Shown here: piece by piece, positions 22,015 to 32,117 of the stretch
Numbering within the stretch: position 1 is the stretch's first letter
Layout: the number at the start of each line of letters is the position of its first letter
Source of the DNA: Candidatus Acidulodesulfobacterium ferriphilum
GTDB taxonomy: Bacteria; SZUA-79; Acidulodesulfobacterales; Acidulodesulfobacteraceae
DNA: 64,000 nt
Direction: 5' to 3'
NCBI GenBank assembly: GCA_004195035.1
Contig: SGBD01000003.1
Location: forward strand, 1-64,000
Program-made: the position numbers and the translations under genes
Notes under the pieces: generated by a model
Told to the model about the DNA's origin: nothing
The model's database searches: none
Seen by the model: the letters and a program-made list of their open reading frames with translations, nothing else

Positions 22015-23403
22015 TTATTTAAGTTTATTTTTTATATTTGCCGCTTTCTTGTCAAAATTTTTGTAAAACGACGGAAATTTCTTGCGGGGAATCGATAATA
22101 TTTCTATACCTATACCTGCGCCTGCACCTTCCTTTTTAGGCATTAATCTCACCCATGTTTCCTGCTGATTAAAGAAAAACGAAAAAAACAAAGCGATGAT
22201 AAGTATGATGGAACCTATCCATACAACCGAGGTGTAGGAATTTTTAGTTATCTCGACTCCGCTGTAATAATAGGTTTTTATGCCGTTGTACAAAAAAACT
22301 ATATTTTTATATTTTGCAAAGACTAACGGGACTTTTTGGTCATGATTTTTGTATGGTAAAATATTAAATTTCAGTTCCTGAAAATTATTTTTATTTTTAT
22401 TGTTATAAATATGAATTAAAAAAGGTATCTCAAATTTTTTAGGATGCAGCACCGGGATAAACTTAAATCTTATGTTATTATTTTTTAGATTATAAAAGGT
22501 ATCCGGTTGGGCATAGATGACTTTTTTATAGCCGCGGTTTTTTAAATTAAGGACAAGAAGCCTCACGGCCGTCGGTTTGTAATGGCCGTAACTTGCCTGA
22601 TATATAGTTATTCCGTTATATGTCAAAGGATGATTTACCTTAATTTCTTTGTTGGTGAGCACGGCTATATGTTTTTTATTAATTATGCTAATTGTGCTGA
22701 TATAAGATTTCGGTATGCCGTCGGGGTAATATTTGGTTTCGTATTTATCGAGCCTTACGGTAAAAGGGAGTTTTATCGGTTTGTTGTTTTTTAGCAGGTA
22801 TGAAATATTAGTCTTCTCCCCCACTTTTATATTGGTATAAGACCTGAAACCGTATTTTACGGTTAATAATACTCCTATAATAATGATTATAATGCTGAGG
22901 TGGGCGATATAGGGAGAAAACCTGAATATCGAATTTTTCGAATAGTATAATTCTTTGCCTTTTCCGTCTGTTTCGGAGGGGACGGATTCTTTAAGCGGGC
23001 GTCCGAATGCGCCGTTTAAAACTGCGGTAATGCCCGCAATGTCCTTTTTTGATTCAAAACTTTCATAGACGGCTTTAGGATTTTTTTTCTCAGCCGTTTC
23101 TTTAAAAGACGGATACGGTCCAAAAACAGCCCTCAGAGTTCGGGGCAGTATATTGGCCGATGCCGCCAAAAGATTTATAACCAATAAGGCTGCAAGCCCG
23201 ATAAAATACCATGAATCATATATATTTAAAAATCCGAGCCAATATAAGATTGCAAAAACTTTCGCGCCGTATATAATTTTGTATTGCGCCATAGTATTGC
23301 CCTGGTTTATGAATGTCCCTATCATCGAAACCGCGGCAATAGCGATAAATAAAAATATGGCTAACTTAACGGAGGAAAAAAATTTGTTTAATTTCGAAAA
23401 CAT
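22015..23403 (-). CDS. resB: System II cytochrome c biogenesis protein ResB (Ccs1)
   Basis: This 462-residue protein begins with KFFSSVKLAIFLFIAIAAVS then MIGTFINQGN, the conserved first helix and loop of ResB, has further membrane segments around 55-80 and 165-190 (FRFSPYIAHLSIIIIIIGVL), a large periplasmic domain, and a last helix (SVVWIGSIILIIALFFSFFF) before the HQ-like segment. ResB forms the heme channel and synthetase with CcsA, encoded directly downstream. The gene pair is typical of delta/epsilon-proteobacteria, Gram-positives and chloroplasts. No heme exporters of system I are present in the window. Confidence 0.93.
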   Translation of the reverse strand: MFSKLNKFFSSVKLAIFLFIAIAAVSMIGTFINQGNTMAQYKIIYGAKVFAILYWLGFLNIYDSWYFIGLAALLVINLLAASANILPRTLRAVFGPYPSFKETAEKKNPKAVYESFESKKDIAGITAVLNGAFGRPLKESVPSETDGKGKELYYSKNSIFRFSPYIAHLSIIIIIIGVLLTVKYGFRSYTNIKVGEKTNISYLLKNNKPIKLPFTVRLDKYETKYYPDGIPKSYISTISIINKKHIAVLTNKEIKVNHPLTYNGITIYQASYGHYKPTAVRLLVLNLKNRGYKKVIYAQPDTFYNLKNNNIRFKFIPVLHPKKFEIPFLIHIYNNKNKNNFQELKFNILPYKNHDQKVPLVFAKYKNIVFLYNGIKTYYYSGVEITKNSYTSVVWIGSIILIIALFFSFFFNQQETWVRLMPKKEGAGAGIGIEILSIPRKKFPSFYKNFDKKAANIKNKLK

Positions 23404-23451
23404 TTTTTTATTGTATTGAATTATCTAAAAATTGTAAAGAAAAAAATATCA

Positions 23452-23616
23452 CCCAAATCCCGATTTAGAAAATATTTAAGATATTCTAATATTAAGTAAT
23501 TCTGGATTCCCGCTTTCGCGGGAATGACACCCGCCGGGTGAAAAGGCTAAATTCCATAATTGTCATTCCTGCGAAAGCAGGAATCCAGAAAATAAATTTC
23601 TAAATCGGGATTAGGG
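23452..23616. repeat. REP-like composite element, outer type CCCAAATCCCGATTTAGAAA
   Basis: Outer arms CCCAAATCCCGATTTAGAAA / TTTCTAAATCGGGATTAGGG enclose two inner hairpins (GGATTCCCGCTTTCGCGGGAATGAC-type, mirror order). It occupies most of the gap between resB and the hrcA promoter; the rest of that gap carries the promoter and CIRCE. Confidence 0.9.
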
Positions 23617-23630
23617 AAACTAATAAAATC

Positions 23631-23691
23631 TTGACAAATTATAAAAATATTGGTTAAATGGTATTTAGCACTCATAATGGTTAAGTGCTAA
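23631..23691 (+). promoter_or_regulatory. hrcA promoter with CIRCE operator
   Basis: TTGACA at 23631-23636 and TTAAAT at 23654-23659 (17-base spacer) form a sigma70-like promoter. TTAGCACTC-N9-AAGTGCTAA at 23665-23691 is a CIRCE element with one mismatch in the right arm (consensus GAGTGCTAA). It overlaps the expected transcription start, so HrcA would block its own operon until heat stress. Confidence 0.93.
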
Positions 23692-23736
23692 ATTAAAATC
23701 TTATTAATCTTATAAGATTGCAAAATAAATTGCGAT

Positions 23737-24780
23737 ATGGAAGATGCGGATATAGCCGTAAATGAAAGATACAGAGATGTTTTACTGGCAGTAATCGAGG
23801 GGTATTTCGCAACGGCAAACCCCGTAGGCTCAAAGTTTGTTTCCGAAAATTATTATCTAAACCTGAGTCCCGCAACAATCAGGAACATAATGGCGATTCT
23901 GGAAGAAGGCGGGTATATTTACCAGCCCCATTTTTCCGCGGGCAGGGTTCCAACAGCCAAGGGGTATAAGCTTTATATAGAAAGTTTAATGAAAACCGAA
24001 AAAATATCAAAAAAACAAAGGGAACAGGTAAAAAAAGCATTTAATTTGGAAAACAGAAACATAAGCGGCATATTGCATCAAACATCGAGGGCATTATCGG
24101 ACTTATCGCATTACACGGGAATAGTTCTTGCCCCCGAAACATCGCGAATCACTCTTTTACATATAGAATTCGTGAGGGTTAAACCCAATAACATCCTCGT
24201 AATTATGGTATTTAAAAATGCCATAGTAGAAAATAGGCTTATATATGTTTATAAAGATATTAAACAAAACGAACTTAACAGGTATTCCGGAAAATTAAAC
24301 GAGATTATAGAAAAAAAGGATTGCGGCATAGACGACCTTAGAGATATTATCGATGGCGAAATACACGATGACAGGGAAAATTTTTATTCCATATTGAACG
24401 ATATGATATTTGATTTTACAAATAACGCCGACCAGAATACGGACACCCGTCTTTATATCGGACCTGAAACCGCTTTGCTCGACGAACCTGAATTTTCCGA
24501 CAATGAACAGATAAAATTGCTTATCAAGACTATTAACGATAAAAAAATAATAATAAAACTGCTCGGGCTTGCCAAAAATTGCAAAACTAAACGAATATTT
24601 ATCGGGTCAGAAGCGGAATGGTCGGAAATCAGCGGATTATCTTTAATAACCGCGCCTTATTTAAGCGAAAATAAAGTATTGAGGGGATCGATCGGCATAA
24701 TCGGACCTTCAAGAATGAATTATTCCCAAGTTATTCCGATAATAGATTTTATGGCTGAATTTCTTGGCGAAATTATATAA
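23737..24780 (+). CDS. hrcA: Heat-inducible transcription repressor HrcA
   Basis: This 347-residue repressor has the N-terminal winged helix (RYRDVLLAVIEGYFATANPV then GSKFVSENYYLNLSPATIRN and IMAILEEGGYIYQPHFSAGR), which binds CIRCE, followed by the GAF-like regulatory domain (SHYTGIVLAPETSRITLLHI) and the C-terminal GPSRMNYSQVIPIIDF. It represses the hrcA-grpE-dnaK-dnaJ run when GroEL is free. A CIRCE element lies 46 bases ahead of its start. Length and domain order are standard. Confidence 0.95.
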   Translation: MEDADIAVNERYRDVLLAVIEGYFATANPVGSKFVSENYYLNLSPATIRNIMAILEEGGYIYQPHFSAGRVPTAKGYKLYIESLMKTEKISKKQREQVKKAFNLENRNISGILHQTSRALSDLSHYTGIVLAPETSRITLLHIEFVRVKPNNILVIMVFKNAIVENRLIYVYKDIKQNELNRYSGKLNEIIEKKDCGIDDLRDIIDGEIHDDRENFYSILNDMIFDFTNNADQNTDTRLYIGPETALLDEPEFSDNEQIKLLIKTINDKKIIIKLLGLAKNCKTKRIFIGSEAEWSEISGLSLITAPYLSENKVLRGSIGIIGPSRMNYSQVIPIIDFMAEFLGEII

Positions 24781-24869
24781 GATTTATAAATTTATAATTT
24801 ATTAAGAGATTTAAGAAATTTAAAAAAAGAGATTTAAAAAATAGAATTTTTAACCGGGAGATTGGACCG

Positions 24870-25532
24870 ATGAATGAAAAGGAAAAAGATTTTAACGATG
24901 CGGACGACATTGAAAAGGAGTTAGGTAAGAAATTGCAAAATCCAGCCGAAGAGGCTATAGCCAACACGGCCGATTTAGATATAAGCGAGCTTCCAAACCC
25001 TTCCAGTCTCGCCGAAGCGGGAGATGAGCTAAAATATCTGGCAAATGCCTTTAAAAATATAAAGAAAGAGTATGACGACCTTAACCAAAACTACCTTAAA
25101 AGTTTAGCCGACGCTGAAAATTTTAGAAAAAGAATGAACAGGGAAAAAGAGGAATCGTTAAAATATTCTAACGAAAAACTTATAAAGGATTTGCTTCCCG
25201 TGCTGGATTTCTTAGATCTCGCGATAGGGCATTCGGAAACTTACTTAGAACAGGATAAAACGGGAAATTTAAAATCGTTTGTAGAAGGGGTAAAATTATC
25301 GTATGACGAGTTTGTTAAGACATTAAAAAACCACGGCGTAGAGATTATCGAAACAGCCGGAAAAACCTTCGACCCTAATTTTCATCAGGTAGTCGAAATG
25401 GTGGAAGATGCGAATCAACCGGAGGGAAAAATTTTAGAGGAAAAAAGAAGGGGTTATATTTACAAAGAAAGGCTGTTAAGACCTTCTTTAATATCTATTT
25501 CTAAATCAAAGAACGATAACGGCGGCAATTAA
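24870..25532 (+). CDS. grpE: Nucleotide exchange factor GrpE
   Basis: This 220-residue protein has an acidic, disordered N-terminus, a long coiled coil (residues ~65-120, with NYLKSLADAENFRKRMNREK typical of GrpE), and the C-terminal beta-domain (GVEIIETAGKTFDPNFHQVV then EMVEDANQPEGKI and RGYIYKERLLRPSLI). It releases ADP from DnaK. It lies 90 bases after hrcA and before dnaK, in the usual order. GGGAG ahead of the ATG is the ribosome binding site. Confidence 0.95.
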   Translation: MNEKEKDFNDADDIEKELGKKLQNPAEEAIANTADLDISELPNPSSLAEAGDELKYLANAFKNIKKEYDDLNQNYLKSLADAENFRKRMNREKEESLKYSNEKLIKDLLPVLDFLDLAIGHSETYLEQDKTGNLKSFVEGVKLSYDEFVKTLKNHGVEIIETAGKTFDPNFHQVVEMVEDANQPEGKILEEKRRGYIYKERLLRPSLISISKSKNDNGGN

Positions 25533-25685
25533 ATAAAATATTACATATTACATAAATAACATATTTAAGATATAATTTATTTTATAATTACAAATAATTA
25601 AATAATTTTAAATTATATCGCATTTATAGCGTATTTATAACAAGTTTAAAAAATAAATTTACATATTTTTAAGGAGAAACTGATC

Positions 25686-27614
25686 ATGGGAAAAGTAATT
25701 GGAATCGATTTGGGAACTACAAACTCTTGCGTTGCGGTTATGGAAGGGGGGGAGCCCGTCGTAATCGCAAACTCGGAGGGAGCAAGAACAACCCCGTCCG
25801 TCGTATCCATAACAGATAGCGGAGAAAGACTTGTCGGACAGGCCGCAAAAAGGCAGGCCGTCACTAATCCCGAAAATACGATTTACGCAGTTAAAAGATT
25901 AATAGGCAGAAAATATAACTCGCCGGAGGTTCAGTCTTTTAAGAAGGTATGCCCGTATAAAATCGTGGAAAGCGACAACGGGGATGCATGGGTTGAAATA
26001 AAAGGAAGAAAATATTCTCCCGCCGAAATTTCATCGATGATTTTAACTAAAATGAAAAAAACCGCCGAGGATTATCTCGGCGAACCCGTAACGGAGGCTG
26101 TTATAACCGTACCTGCTTATTTCAACGATTCGCAAAGGCAGGCAACGAAGGATGCGGGTAAAATTGCGGGGCTGAATGTTTTAAGAATTATCAACGAACC
26201 GACGGCATCCTCTCTTTCTTACGGACTCGACAAAAAAAAGGAAGAAAAAATTGCCGTATATGACCTCGGCGGCGGAACATTCGATATATCGATACTGGAA
26301 CTGGGCGAGGGGGTTTTCGAGGTTAAATCCACTAACGGCGATACATTCCTTGGAGGCGAAGACTTCGACCAAAAAACGATAGATTATATTGCTTCCGAAT
26401 TTAAAAAGGACTACGGAATCGACTTAAGAACCGATAAAATGGCGCTTCAAAGACTAAAAGAAGCTGCGGAAAAGGCAAAGATAGAACTCTCGTCGTCATT
26501 GGAAACGGATATAAATCTTCCGTTTATCACGGCGGACGCAAGCGGACCTAAACATCTCAATATGAAACTTACAAGGGCTAAGTTTGAACAGCTCACAAAC
26601 GATTTAATCGAAAAATCTATCGGTCCTGTAGGAACTGCATTAAAAGACGCAAACTTAACGCCTTCTCAAGTCGATGAGGTTGTGCTGGTCGGAGGACAGA
26701 CAAGAATGCCGAAAGTCCAGCAAAGGGTTAAAGAATTTTTCGGAAAAGAACCCCATAAGGGGGTTAACCCCGATGAGGTCGTGGCGGTAGGCGCGGCAAT
26801 ACAGGGCGCCGTTTTAAAAGGCGAGGTTAAAGATGTGCTTCTGCTCGATGTTACGCCTTTATCGCTCGGCATAGAGACTCTTGGCGGCGTTACTACAAAA
26901 CTTATCGAAAAAAATACCACTATCCCGACAAGAAAAAGTCAAATATTTTCTACCGCGGCCGATAATCAGCCTGCCGTTACCATTAATGTTCTTCAGGGCG
27001 AAAGGGAAATGGCCGAAGGCAACAAAAGCCTTGGAAGATTTGAATTGACGGGGATTCCGTCTGCTCCGAGGGGCGTTCCCCAAATCGAAGTTACATTCGA
27101 CATTGATGCCAACGGAATAGTTCATGTCTCCGCGAAAGACCTTGGGACGGGAAAAGAACAGTCCATTAGAATCACTGCTTCCAGCGGACTTTCTAAGGAA
27201 GAGATAGATAAAATGGTTAAAGAGGCTGAACTCCATAAGGAAGAGGACTCGAAAAGGAAGGAATTAATCGAGGTGAGAAACCACTTAGACGGTTTGGTTT
27301 ACTCCGTCGAAAAAACCCTGAAAGACTCCGCGGATAAGATTGAATCTTCCGATAAAATGACCGCCGAAGAAAAAATTGCGGATGCAAAAAAAGCAATAGA
27401 ATCCGATGACATAGACAAAATAAAGTCAATAACGGAGGAATTGGAAAAATTGTCCCATTCTATCGCAGAAACGATTTATAAAAAGACGGCTCAAGCTTCC
27501 GGCGCCGGTCCTTCCGAAGCTGAACAGGGGCAAGCCGCAGGGCAGGCATCGCAGGATGAAAATGTCGTGGAAGCGGAATATGAAGAAGTAAAGGATAAAA
27601 ATAAAAATCAATAA
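25686..27614 (+). CDS. dnaK: Molecular chaperone DnaK (Hsp70)
   Basis: The 642-residue chaperone shows [20 protein letters not shown] at the start, [40 protein letters not shown] and [20 protein letters not shown] in the ATPase domain, the [14 protein letters not shown] linker region, and the [20 protein letters not shown] substrate-binding segment, with a lid and an acidic tail ([13 protein letters not shown]). AAGGAG lies ahead of the ATG. It is preceded by grpE and followed 183 bases later by dnaJ, the gap holding an inverted repeat. Confidence 0.98.
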   Translation: MGKVIGIDLGTTNSCVAVMEGGEPVVIANSEGARTTPSVVSITDSGERLVGQAAKRQAVTNPENTIYAVKRLIGRKYNSPEVQSFKKVCPYKIVESDNGDAWVEIKGRKYSPAEISSMILTKMKKTAEDYLGEPVTEAVITVPAYFNDSQRQATKDAGKIAGLNVLRIINEPTASSLSYGLDKKKEEKIAVYDLGGGTFDISILELGEGVFEVKSTNGDTFLGGEDFDQKTIDYIASEFKKDYGIDLRTDKMALQRLKEAAEKAKIELSSSLETDINLPFITADASGPKHLNMKLTRAKFEQLTNDLIEKSIGPVGTALKDANLTPSQVDEVVLVGGQTRMPKVQQRVKEFFGKEPHKGVNPDEVVAVGAAIQGAVLKGEVKDVLLLDVTPLSLGIETLGGVTTKLIEKNTTIPTRKSQIFSTAADNQPAVTINVLQGEREMAEGNKSLGRFELTGIPSAPRGVPQIEVTFDIDANGIVHVSAKDLGTGKEQSIRITASSGLSKEEIDKMVKEAELHKEEDSKRKELIEVRNHLDGLVYSVEKTLKDSADKIESSDKMTAEEKIADAKKAIESDDIDKIKSITEELEKLSHSIAETIYKKTAQASGAGPSEAEQGQAAGQASQDENVVEAEYEEVKDKNKNQ

Positions 27615-27672
27615 TTGATTTAACTTAACAATATATATTAGAATAGTGTAAAGAACAATATATTAAACTTGC

Positions 27673-27752
27673 TCAAAATTGCCGATAGAAATTATTAAAA
27701 ATATTACAATGCGTTAATCCAAAAAAAGAAATTTCTACCTGCAATTTTGGGT
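27673..27752. repeat. Inverted repeat between dnaK and dnaJ (REP outer arms only)
   Basis: CAAAATTGCCGATAGAAATT and its imperfect complement (GAAATTTCTACCTGCAATTTTGGG region) face each other without inner hairpins. The arms are the same as the type-2 outer arms of the REP-like composites, so a solo outer element sits inside the heat-shock operon and could form an mRNA hairpin. Confidence 0.75.
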
Positions 27753-27797
27753 ATATTTATATAAATAATAACGATTATATTATTAAACACAGGTGAT

Positions 27798-28895
27798 ATG
27801 GCAGCTAAAAGAGACTATTACGATGTTCTGGGGGTTGACAGAGATGCAACCGCCGATGAAATAAAAAAGGCCTATAGAAAATTGGCCTTGAAGCATCATC
27901 CGGATAAAAATCAAGGCGACGGGGAATCCGAAGAAAGATTTAAGGAAATAAACGAGGCTTACGAGATTTTATGCGATGAGGAAAAAAGGGCGGCTTACGA
28001 TAGATTTGGGCATGAAGGAGTCGGCGCTCAAGGCGGAGGCTATGGTTTTGGGTTTAGCGATATATTTAACGACTTTTTCGGAGATATCTTTTCTCATTCA
28101 AACAGGAAAGCTAAGCAAAGAAGGGGTGAAGACCTCAGGTATGCCGTTAAAATTAAATTTGAAGAGGCGCTCCTCGGCGTATCGAAAGAGATAAAATTTA
28201 ACAGGTATGAGAAATGCGCAAGTTGTGACGGAACAGGGGCAAAAAAGGGGTCGAAGCCCGTTGTGTGCCCCATATGCAAAGGAACAGGTGAAATCAGGCA
28301 GCAGCAGGGGTTTTTTACGGTCTCCAGAACCTGTTATAAATGCAAGGGCGAGGGTGAATTTATAGAAAACCCGTGTCCCGTTTGCAAAGGCGACGGCAGG
28401 GTGATAAAGGAGCGCAAATTAGACATAAAAATACCCGCCGGTATCGACGACGGCAACAGGCTTAAGGTTTCAGGAGAGGGAGCGTCCGGAATTTACGGGG
28501 GACCCGCCGGGGATTTGTATGTGGATGTTGTTGTGGAACCGCATCATATATTTAAACGGAGCGACAGCGACATTTTTGTCAGCATACCGATAAGTTTTGC
28601 TCAGGCTGCGCTGGGCTGCGAGGTGGAAGCCCCCACCGTTGACGGAAAAGCAACTATAAAAATCCCGTCAGGAACTCAAAGCGGAACCCAATTCACATTG
28701 AAAGGCAAGGGAGCTCCAGGGCTTAATAGCGGCGTAAAGGGGAATGAGTATGTCAACATTATCGTGGAAACGCCGACGAACTTAACCTTAAAGCAAAAAA
28801 GATTGCTTGAGGAGTTTGCTTTAGAAAGCGGTGAAAAAACGCATCCGTTAAAAAAATCATTCATAGACAAGATTCTTTCCATCAATAATAATTAA
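27798..28895 (+). CDS. dnaJ: Co-chaperone DnaJ (Hsp40)
   Basis: The 365-residue type I J-protein has the J-domain ([20 protein letters not shown], with [13 protein letters not shown] containing HPD), a Gly/Phe-rich linker, four CxxCxGxG zinc motifs between residues ~135 and 200 ([36 protein letters not shown]) and the C-terminal client-binding domain ([20 protein letters not shown]). It stimulates the DnaK ATPase. AGGTGA precedes the ATG. It ends the CIRCE-controlled run. Confidence 0.97.
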   Translation: MAAKRDYYDVLGVDRDATADEIKKAYRKLALKHHPDKNQGDGESEERFKEINEAYEILCDEEKRAAYDRFGHEGVGAQGGGYGFGFSDIFNDFFGDIFSHSNRKAKQRRGEDLRYAVKIKFEEALLGVSKEIKFNRYEKCASCDGTGAKKGSKPVVCPICKGTGEIRQQQGFFTVSRTCYKCKGEGEFIENPCPVCKGDGRVIKERKLDIKIPAGIDDGNRLKVSGEGASGIYGGPAGDLYVDVVVEPHHIFKRSDSDIFVSIPISFAQAALGCEVEAPTVDGKATIKIPSGTQSGTQFTLKGKGAPGLNSGVKGNEYVNIIVETPTNLTLKQKRLLEEFALESGEKTHPLKKSFIDKILSINNN

Positions 28896-28959
28896 TACGC
28901 AGGGTCATGTACATTATCGCTGTTCCTGATTTATTTGATTTTGGAATTTTTTAAATAGT

Positions 28960-28978
28960 TTCTAAATCGGGATTAGGG
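28960..28978. repeat. Solo REP outer arm
   Basis: TTTCTAAATCGGGATTAGGG at the boundary of dnaJ and rmuC matches the right outer arm of the composites at 23452-23616 and 40432-40647. No left partner is near. Confidence 0.6.
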
Positions 28979-28980
28979 TA

Positions 28981-30399
28981 TTATATATCGTATTTATCGT
29001 ACTCGATTTTTTCGGGAAGGGATTTTGCGGATTTTGCCCCCAATTTTTTTATTCCCTCGAGCTTACCGATTAAATTACCTCTTCCTGTCCGTAATTGTTT
29101 AAAGGCTTCCTCGTAAGCGTTACCTGCTTTCTTAATTCCCATTTCTATTTCCTGCATGCTTTCGATAAAATTAATAAACTTTTCGTGCAATTTTCCCGCT
29201 TCATTCATTATTAATACGGCATTGCGTTCGAGATTTGCCTGATACCAGAGATTTTCCACCATTCTCAGCATTAAAAGAAGGATGGACGGGGTGGCGATTA
29301 TTATATTTTGATTTAAAGCCTTTTTAAGTATATCTTTATCTTCGTTCAGCGCAACGGTATAAGCAAAATCTATCGGTATAAACATGATAACAAAGTCAAG
29401 GGATTTGCCGCCCAGAGCCGTGTTGTACCGTTTCCCGCTTAATTCGTCGATATGCTTTTTAATAGAGTCGATGTGTCCTTTTAAATAAACCTTTCTGCCT
29501 TCATCGTTTTCGTCGGCGCTTATATACCTTTCATAATCTGTCAGCGAGACCTTTGAGTCTAAAATTAGCTCTCTTTTCTCAGGCAAATAGATGATAACAT
29601 CCGGCCTTAAATTTTGAGCATGTTCATTTTCACCCGTTACGCTAAGGTTTTTTTGCGTTTCATAATTTTCGCCTTTTATCAGACCGGAGTTTTCAAGAAG
29701 CATCTCTAAAACCATCTCCCCCCAATTTCCCTGAACCTTTGCGTTTCCCTTTAAGGCTTTGGTGAGATTTTCGGTTGTCAGCTTCATATTGTTTTCCGTC
29801 TCTATAAGCTTAGTTATTTCGTTTTTTAGCGAATAGCGCTCTTTTGTTTCGGAGATATGGGTATCCTCGACCTTTTTTTCAAATTCCTTAATCTTTTCGG
29901 ACAAAGGCTTTAATATATTATCCATGTTTTCTTTATTAGTCTCGGTGAATTTTTTGCTTTTATCCTCCAATATCTCTGTGGAAAGGTTTTTGAATGCCTC
30001 TGTAAACCTGTTTTCAAGCTCCAGAAACTCCGATTTTTGATTATTTAATCTTAAATCAAAATCCGCCTTTTGGGCGGCTATTCTTTCCTCAAGATTTTTA
30101 TTATTGGTGGCCGCCTCGGAAAGGCCTACCCTGAGACCGGTATTTTCTTTTCTCAGGTTGAAGATTTCGGTTTCCGCGCCGCTTAACCTTTCGGCTGTCT
30201 GGTTATGCCGGCTTTTTTCGTTCTTAAGCTCGCTCTCAAGCACGATGTTGTTTTTGATATTTTGGTCGTTTTGAAGGGAGTTTTTTGTTATGATGTCGGA
30301 ATAGTATGTTTTAAGCTTAGCTGTACGAACAAGCGAAACAATTACGGAAGCGGTAAATAAGACGAAAAATACCGCGGCTATAATTATAATAATTATCAT
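28981..30399 (-). CDS. rmuC: DNA recombination protein RmuC
   Basis: A 472-residue RmuC protein: N-terminal membrane anchor (IIIIAAVFFVLFTASVIVSL), a long coiled-coil region (residues ~30-220), and the nuclease-like domain with VQGNWGEMVLEMLLENSGLI, RPDVIIYLPEKRELILDSKV (D...E-x-K-like) and FVIMFIPIDFAYTVALNEDK. RmuC limits inversions at short inverted repeats in E. coli, which is notable next to this genome's many palindromic repeats, though no link is shown. Length is normal. Confidence 0.92.
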   Translation of the reverse strand: MIIIIIIAAVFFVLFTASVIVSLVRTAKLKTYYSDIITKNSLQNDQNIKNNIVLESELKNEKSRHNQTAERLSGAETEIFNLRKENTGLRVGLSEAATNNKNLEERIAAQKADFDLRLNNQKSEFLELENRFTEAFKNLSTEILEDKSKKFTETNKENMDNILKPLSEKIKEFEKKVEDTHISETKERYSLKNEITKLIETENNMKLTTENLTKALKGNAKVQGNWGEMVLEMLLENSGLIKGENYETQKNLSVTGENEHAQNLRPDVIIYLPEKRELILDSKVSLTDYERYISADENDEGRKVYLKGHIDSIKKHIDELSGKRYNTALGGKSLDFVIMFIPIDFAYTVALNEDKDILKKALNQNIIIATPSILLLMLRMVENLWYQANLERNAVLIMNEAGKLHEKFINFIESMQEIEMGIKKAGNAYEEAFKQLRTGRGNLIGKLEGIKKLGAKSAKSLPEKIEYDKYDI

Positions 30400-30542
30400 C
30401 TGGACTGAGTCTTAACCTTAATATTTAAATATTAATAAAAGTTGAATCGTTAATAAAAAAATAATAAATATATAGATTTATATATAAATTTAATATTGCA
30501 TTTTTATTCCGTTTTGTCAAATGCCGGGGGAAGAAATAATTG

Positions 30543-30571
30543 TTGACTTATGACTTTAAAGTCATTATAAT
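30543..30571 (+). promoter_or_regulatory. Promoter with a perfect palindrome in the spacer
   Basis: TTGACT (30543-30548) and TATAAT (30566-30571) are 17 bases apart. The 16-base perfect palindrome ATGACTTTAAAGTCAT (30550-30565) fills the spacer, an ideal operator position for a MarR- or TetR-type repressor. It drives the efflux genes starting 70 bases downstream. Confidence 0.8.
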
Positions 30572-30641
30572 AAAATTTACGCTTCAAAAAAAAATAGATA
30601 TAGATAAATATAATTATAATTAAGGGTAACAAGGATTAATT

Positions 30642-32063
30642 ATGGAAGATAAGTCTAAAAAGAAAAAATATCGCATTGCCCTTTCCTTCGTTTTAATTAT
30701 AGTATTATGTTCGGTTTATTTAATTATTCCGGTTAGCAAAGCCTTTGCCTTTAAGGCGAGGCACGGAATCGGGATTAGAAATCGGCAAAGCTCAAACTCA
30801 AGAGTGCTCACTTTAAAAGAAGCCTACATCTTGGCTGCCCGCCGCAACGGCGCCATCAGGGCCAACAAAGAAAGCTATTACCAGTCCACGCTTTTAAAAT
30901 GGTCTGCTATCAGTATGCTTTTGCCGAATATAAATCTCACATACAAAGACCAGAGGTTTCATTTGCATGAGCCGGCACCCGTGCCTTCTACCTCCGGTTC
31001 AAGTAATAATTTTAGTTTCTTTTTTCCCAATTATGAATACAGTTTTACCTTAGACCAGCCGATACTGAAGCTGGGCGCTCTTCCTGCTTACGGGGCTGCC
31101 GAGAATACGGTTTCGCAGGCAAAAATGAACCTTAATAATGTTTCGGCAACAACCCTTTATAATGTCGCCGCATCTTATTATACCGTTCTGAACGACATCA
31201 GTTTAATTAATGCCGACACGAAGACCTATAACGAAGCAAAGTCGCATCTTGAGCTTACCGAAGCAAAACTTCAAGCTGGGCTTGCCATAATTACCGATGT
31301 TCTTCAGGCAAAATCACAGTTCTATGCCGCAAAACAGGAACTTATCGGCGCTAAAAATTCGCTTAAATCGGCGAAGGCCGAACTTGCCTCTATTCTTGGC
31401 ATCAGCCGCCGTTTCAAAGTTATTAAACCGCCGGAGCCGGTTATTAAAAAGGCTTTGTTAAAAAAATATATTTTTTTGGCTTATAAAAATAATCCGGGGT
31501 TAAGGTCGTTAAAATATGCAAAAAAGGCTGCAAACAATGAAACGCAGTATTACGAGACCCAATATATTCCTCAGATTAATTTTCAGGCTTCTTATAACGC
31601 CCTTTCCGATAATCATTTTATACCCGGGGGTTCTTTGAATTACTGGACGGCGGGGGCAATATTAACTATGCCTATATTTCAGGGCGGCACAAGAATTATA
31701 TCCATCGAGAAAGCCCGTTCCGCCGCTAATGCGGCAATGTACAATATGATACAGTCTAAAAGAAATTTAAAGGCGCAGGTTATTTCGGATTTTTACAACA
31801 TACAGAACCTTAAATATGAAGTTGCGGCTCTTGAGCACGAGGAAAAGTTCGCGTCAAAAAACTATATGCTCGTCGAAGAAGAGTATAAGGCGGGGGTTGC
31901 TACAAGCGTCGATGTCGTAACCGCTTTAGCCCAGCTCACTACCGCAAGGCATAACCTTTTGACCGCCAATCTAAGCTATTACAAATCCGTTTTAAACCTC
32001 AAAAGGCTTACCGGCTCTTTTAAAAGGAAACTTATAAGTTTAACCGTGGATAAGTTTAATTAA
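30642..32063 (+). CDS. TolC-family outer membrane efflux protein
   Basis: This 473-residue TolC-family protein has a signal-anchor-like N-terminus (IALSFVLIIVLCSVYLIIPV), then two outer-membrane-efflux repeats with long coiled-coil helices (LELTEAKLQAGLAIITDVLQ; VEEEYKAGVATSVDVVTALA). It forms the exit duct of type I or RND/MFS tripartite pumps. The next gene is an EmrA-like adaptor 55 bases downstream. A palindromic promoter controls both. No inner-membrane pump gene follows, so the partner must be elsewhere. Confidence 0.9.
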   Translation: MEDKSKKKKYRIALSFVLIIVLCSVYLIIPVSKAFAFKARHGIGIRNRQSSNSRVLTLKEAYILAARRNGAIRANKESYYQSTLLKWSAISMLLPNINLTYKDQRFHLHEPAPVPSTSGSSNNFSFFFPNYEYSFTLDQPILKLGALPAYGAAENTVSQAKMNLNNVSATTLYNVAASYYTVLNDISLINADTKTYNEAKSHLELTEAKLQAGLAIITDVLQAKSQFYAAKQELIGAKNSLKSAKAELASILGISRRFKVIKPPEPVIKKALLKKYIFLAYKNNPGLRSLKYAKKAANNETQYYETQYIPQINFQASYNALSDNHFIPGGSLNYWTAGAILTMPIFQGGTRIISIEKARSAANAAMYNMIQSKRNLKAQVISDFYNIQNLKYEVAALEHEEKFASKNYMLVEEEYKAGVATSVDVVTALAQLTTARHNLLTANLSYYKSVLNLKRLTGSFKRKLISLTVDKFN

Positions 32064-32117
32064 ATAAACTTTATTTGAATATTATTATAATAATAAGAAT
32101 AAAATGGTGATGCCTAA

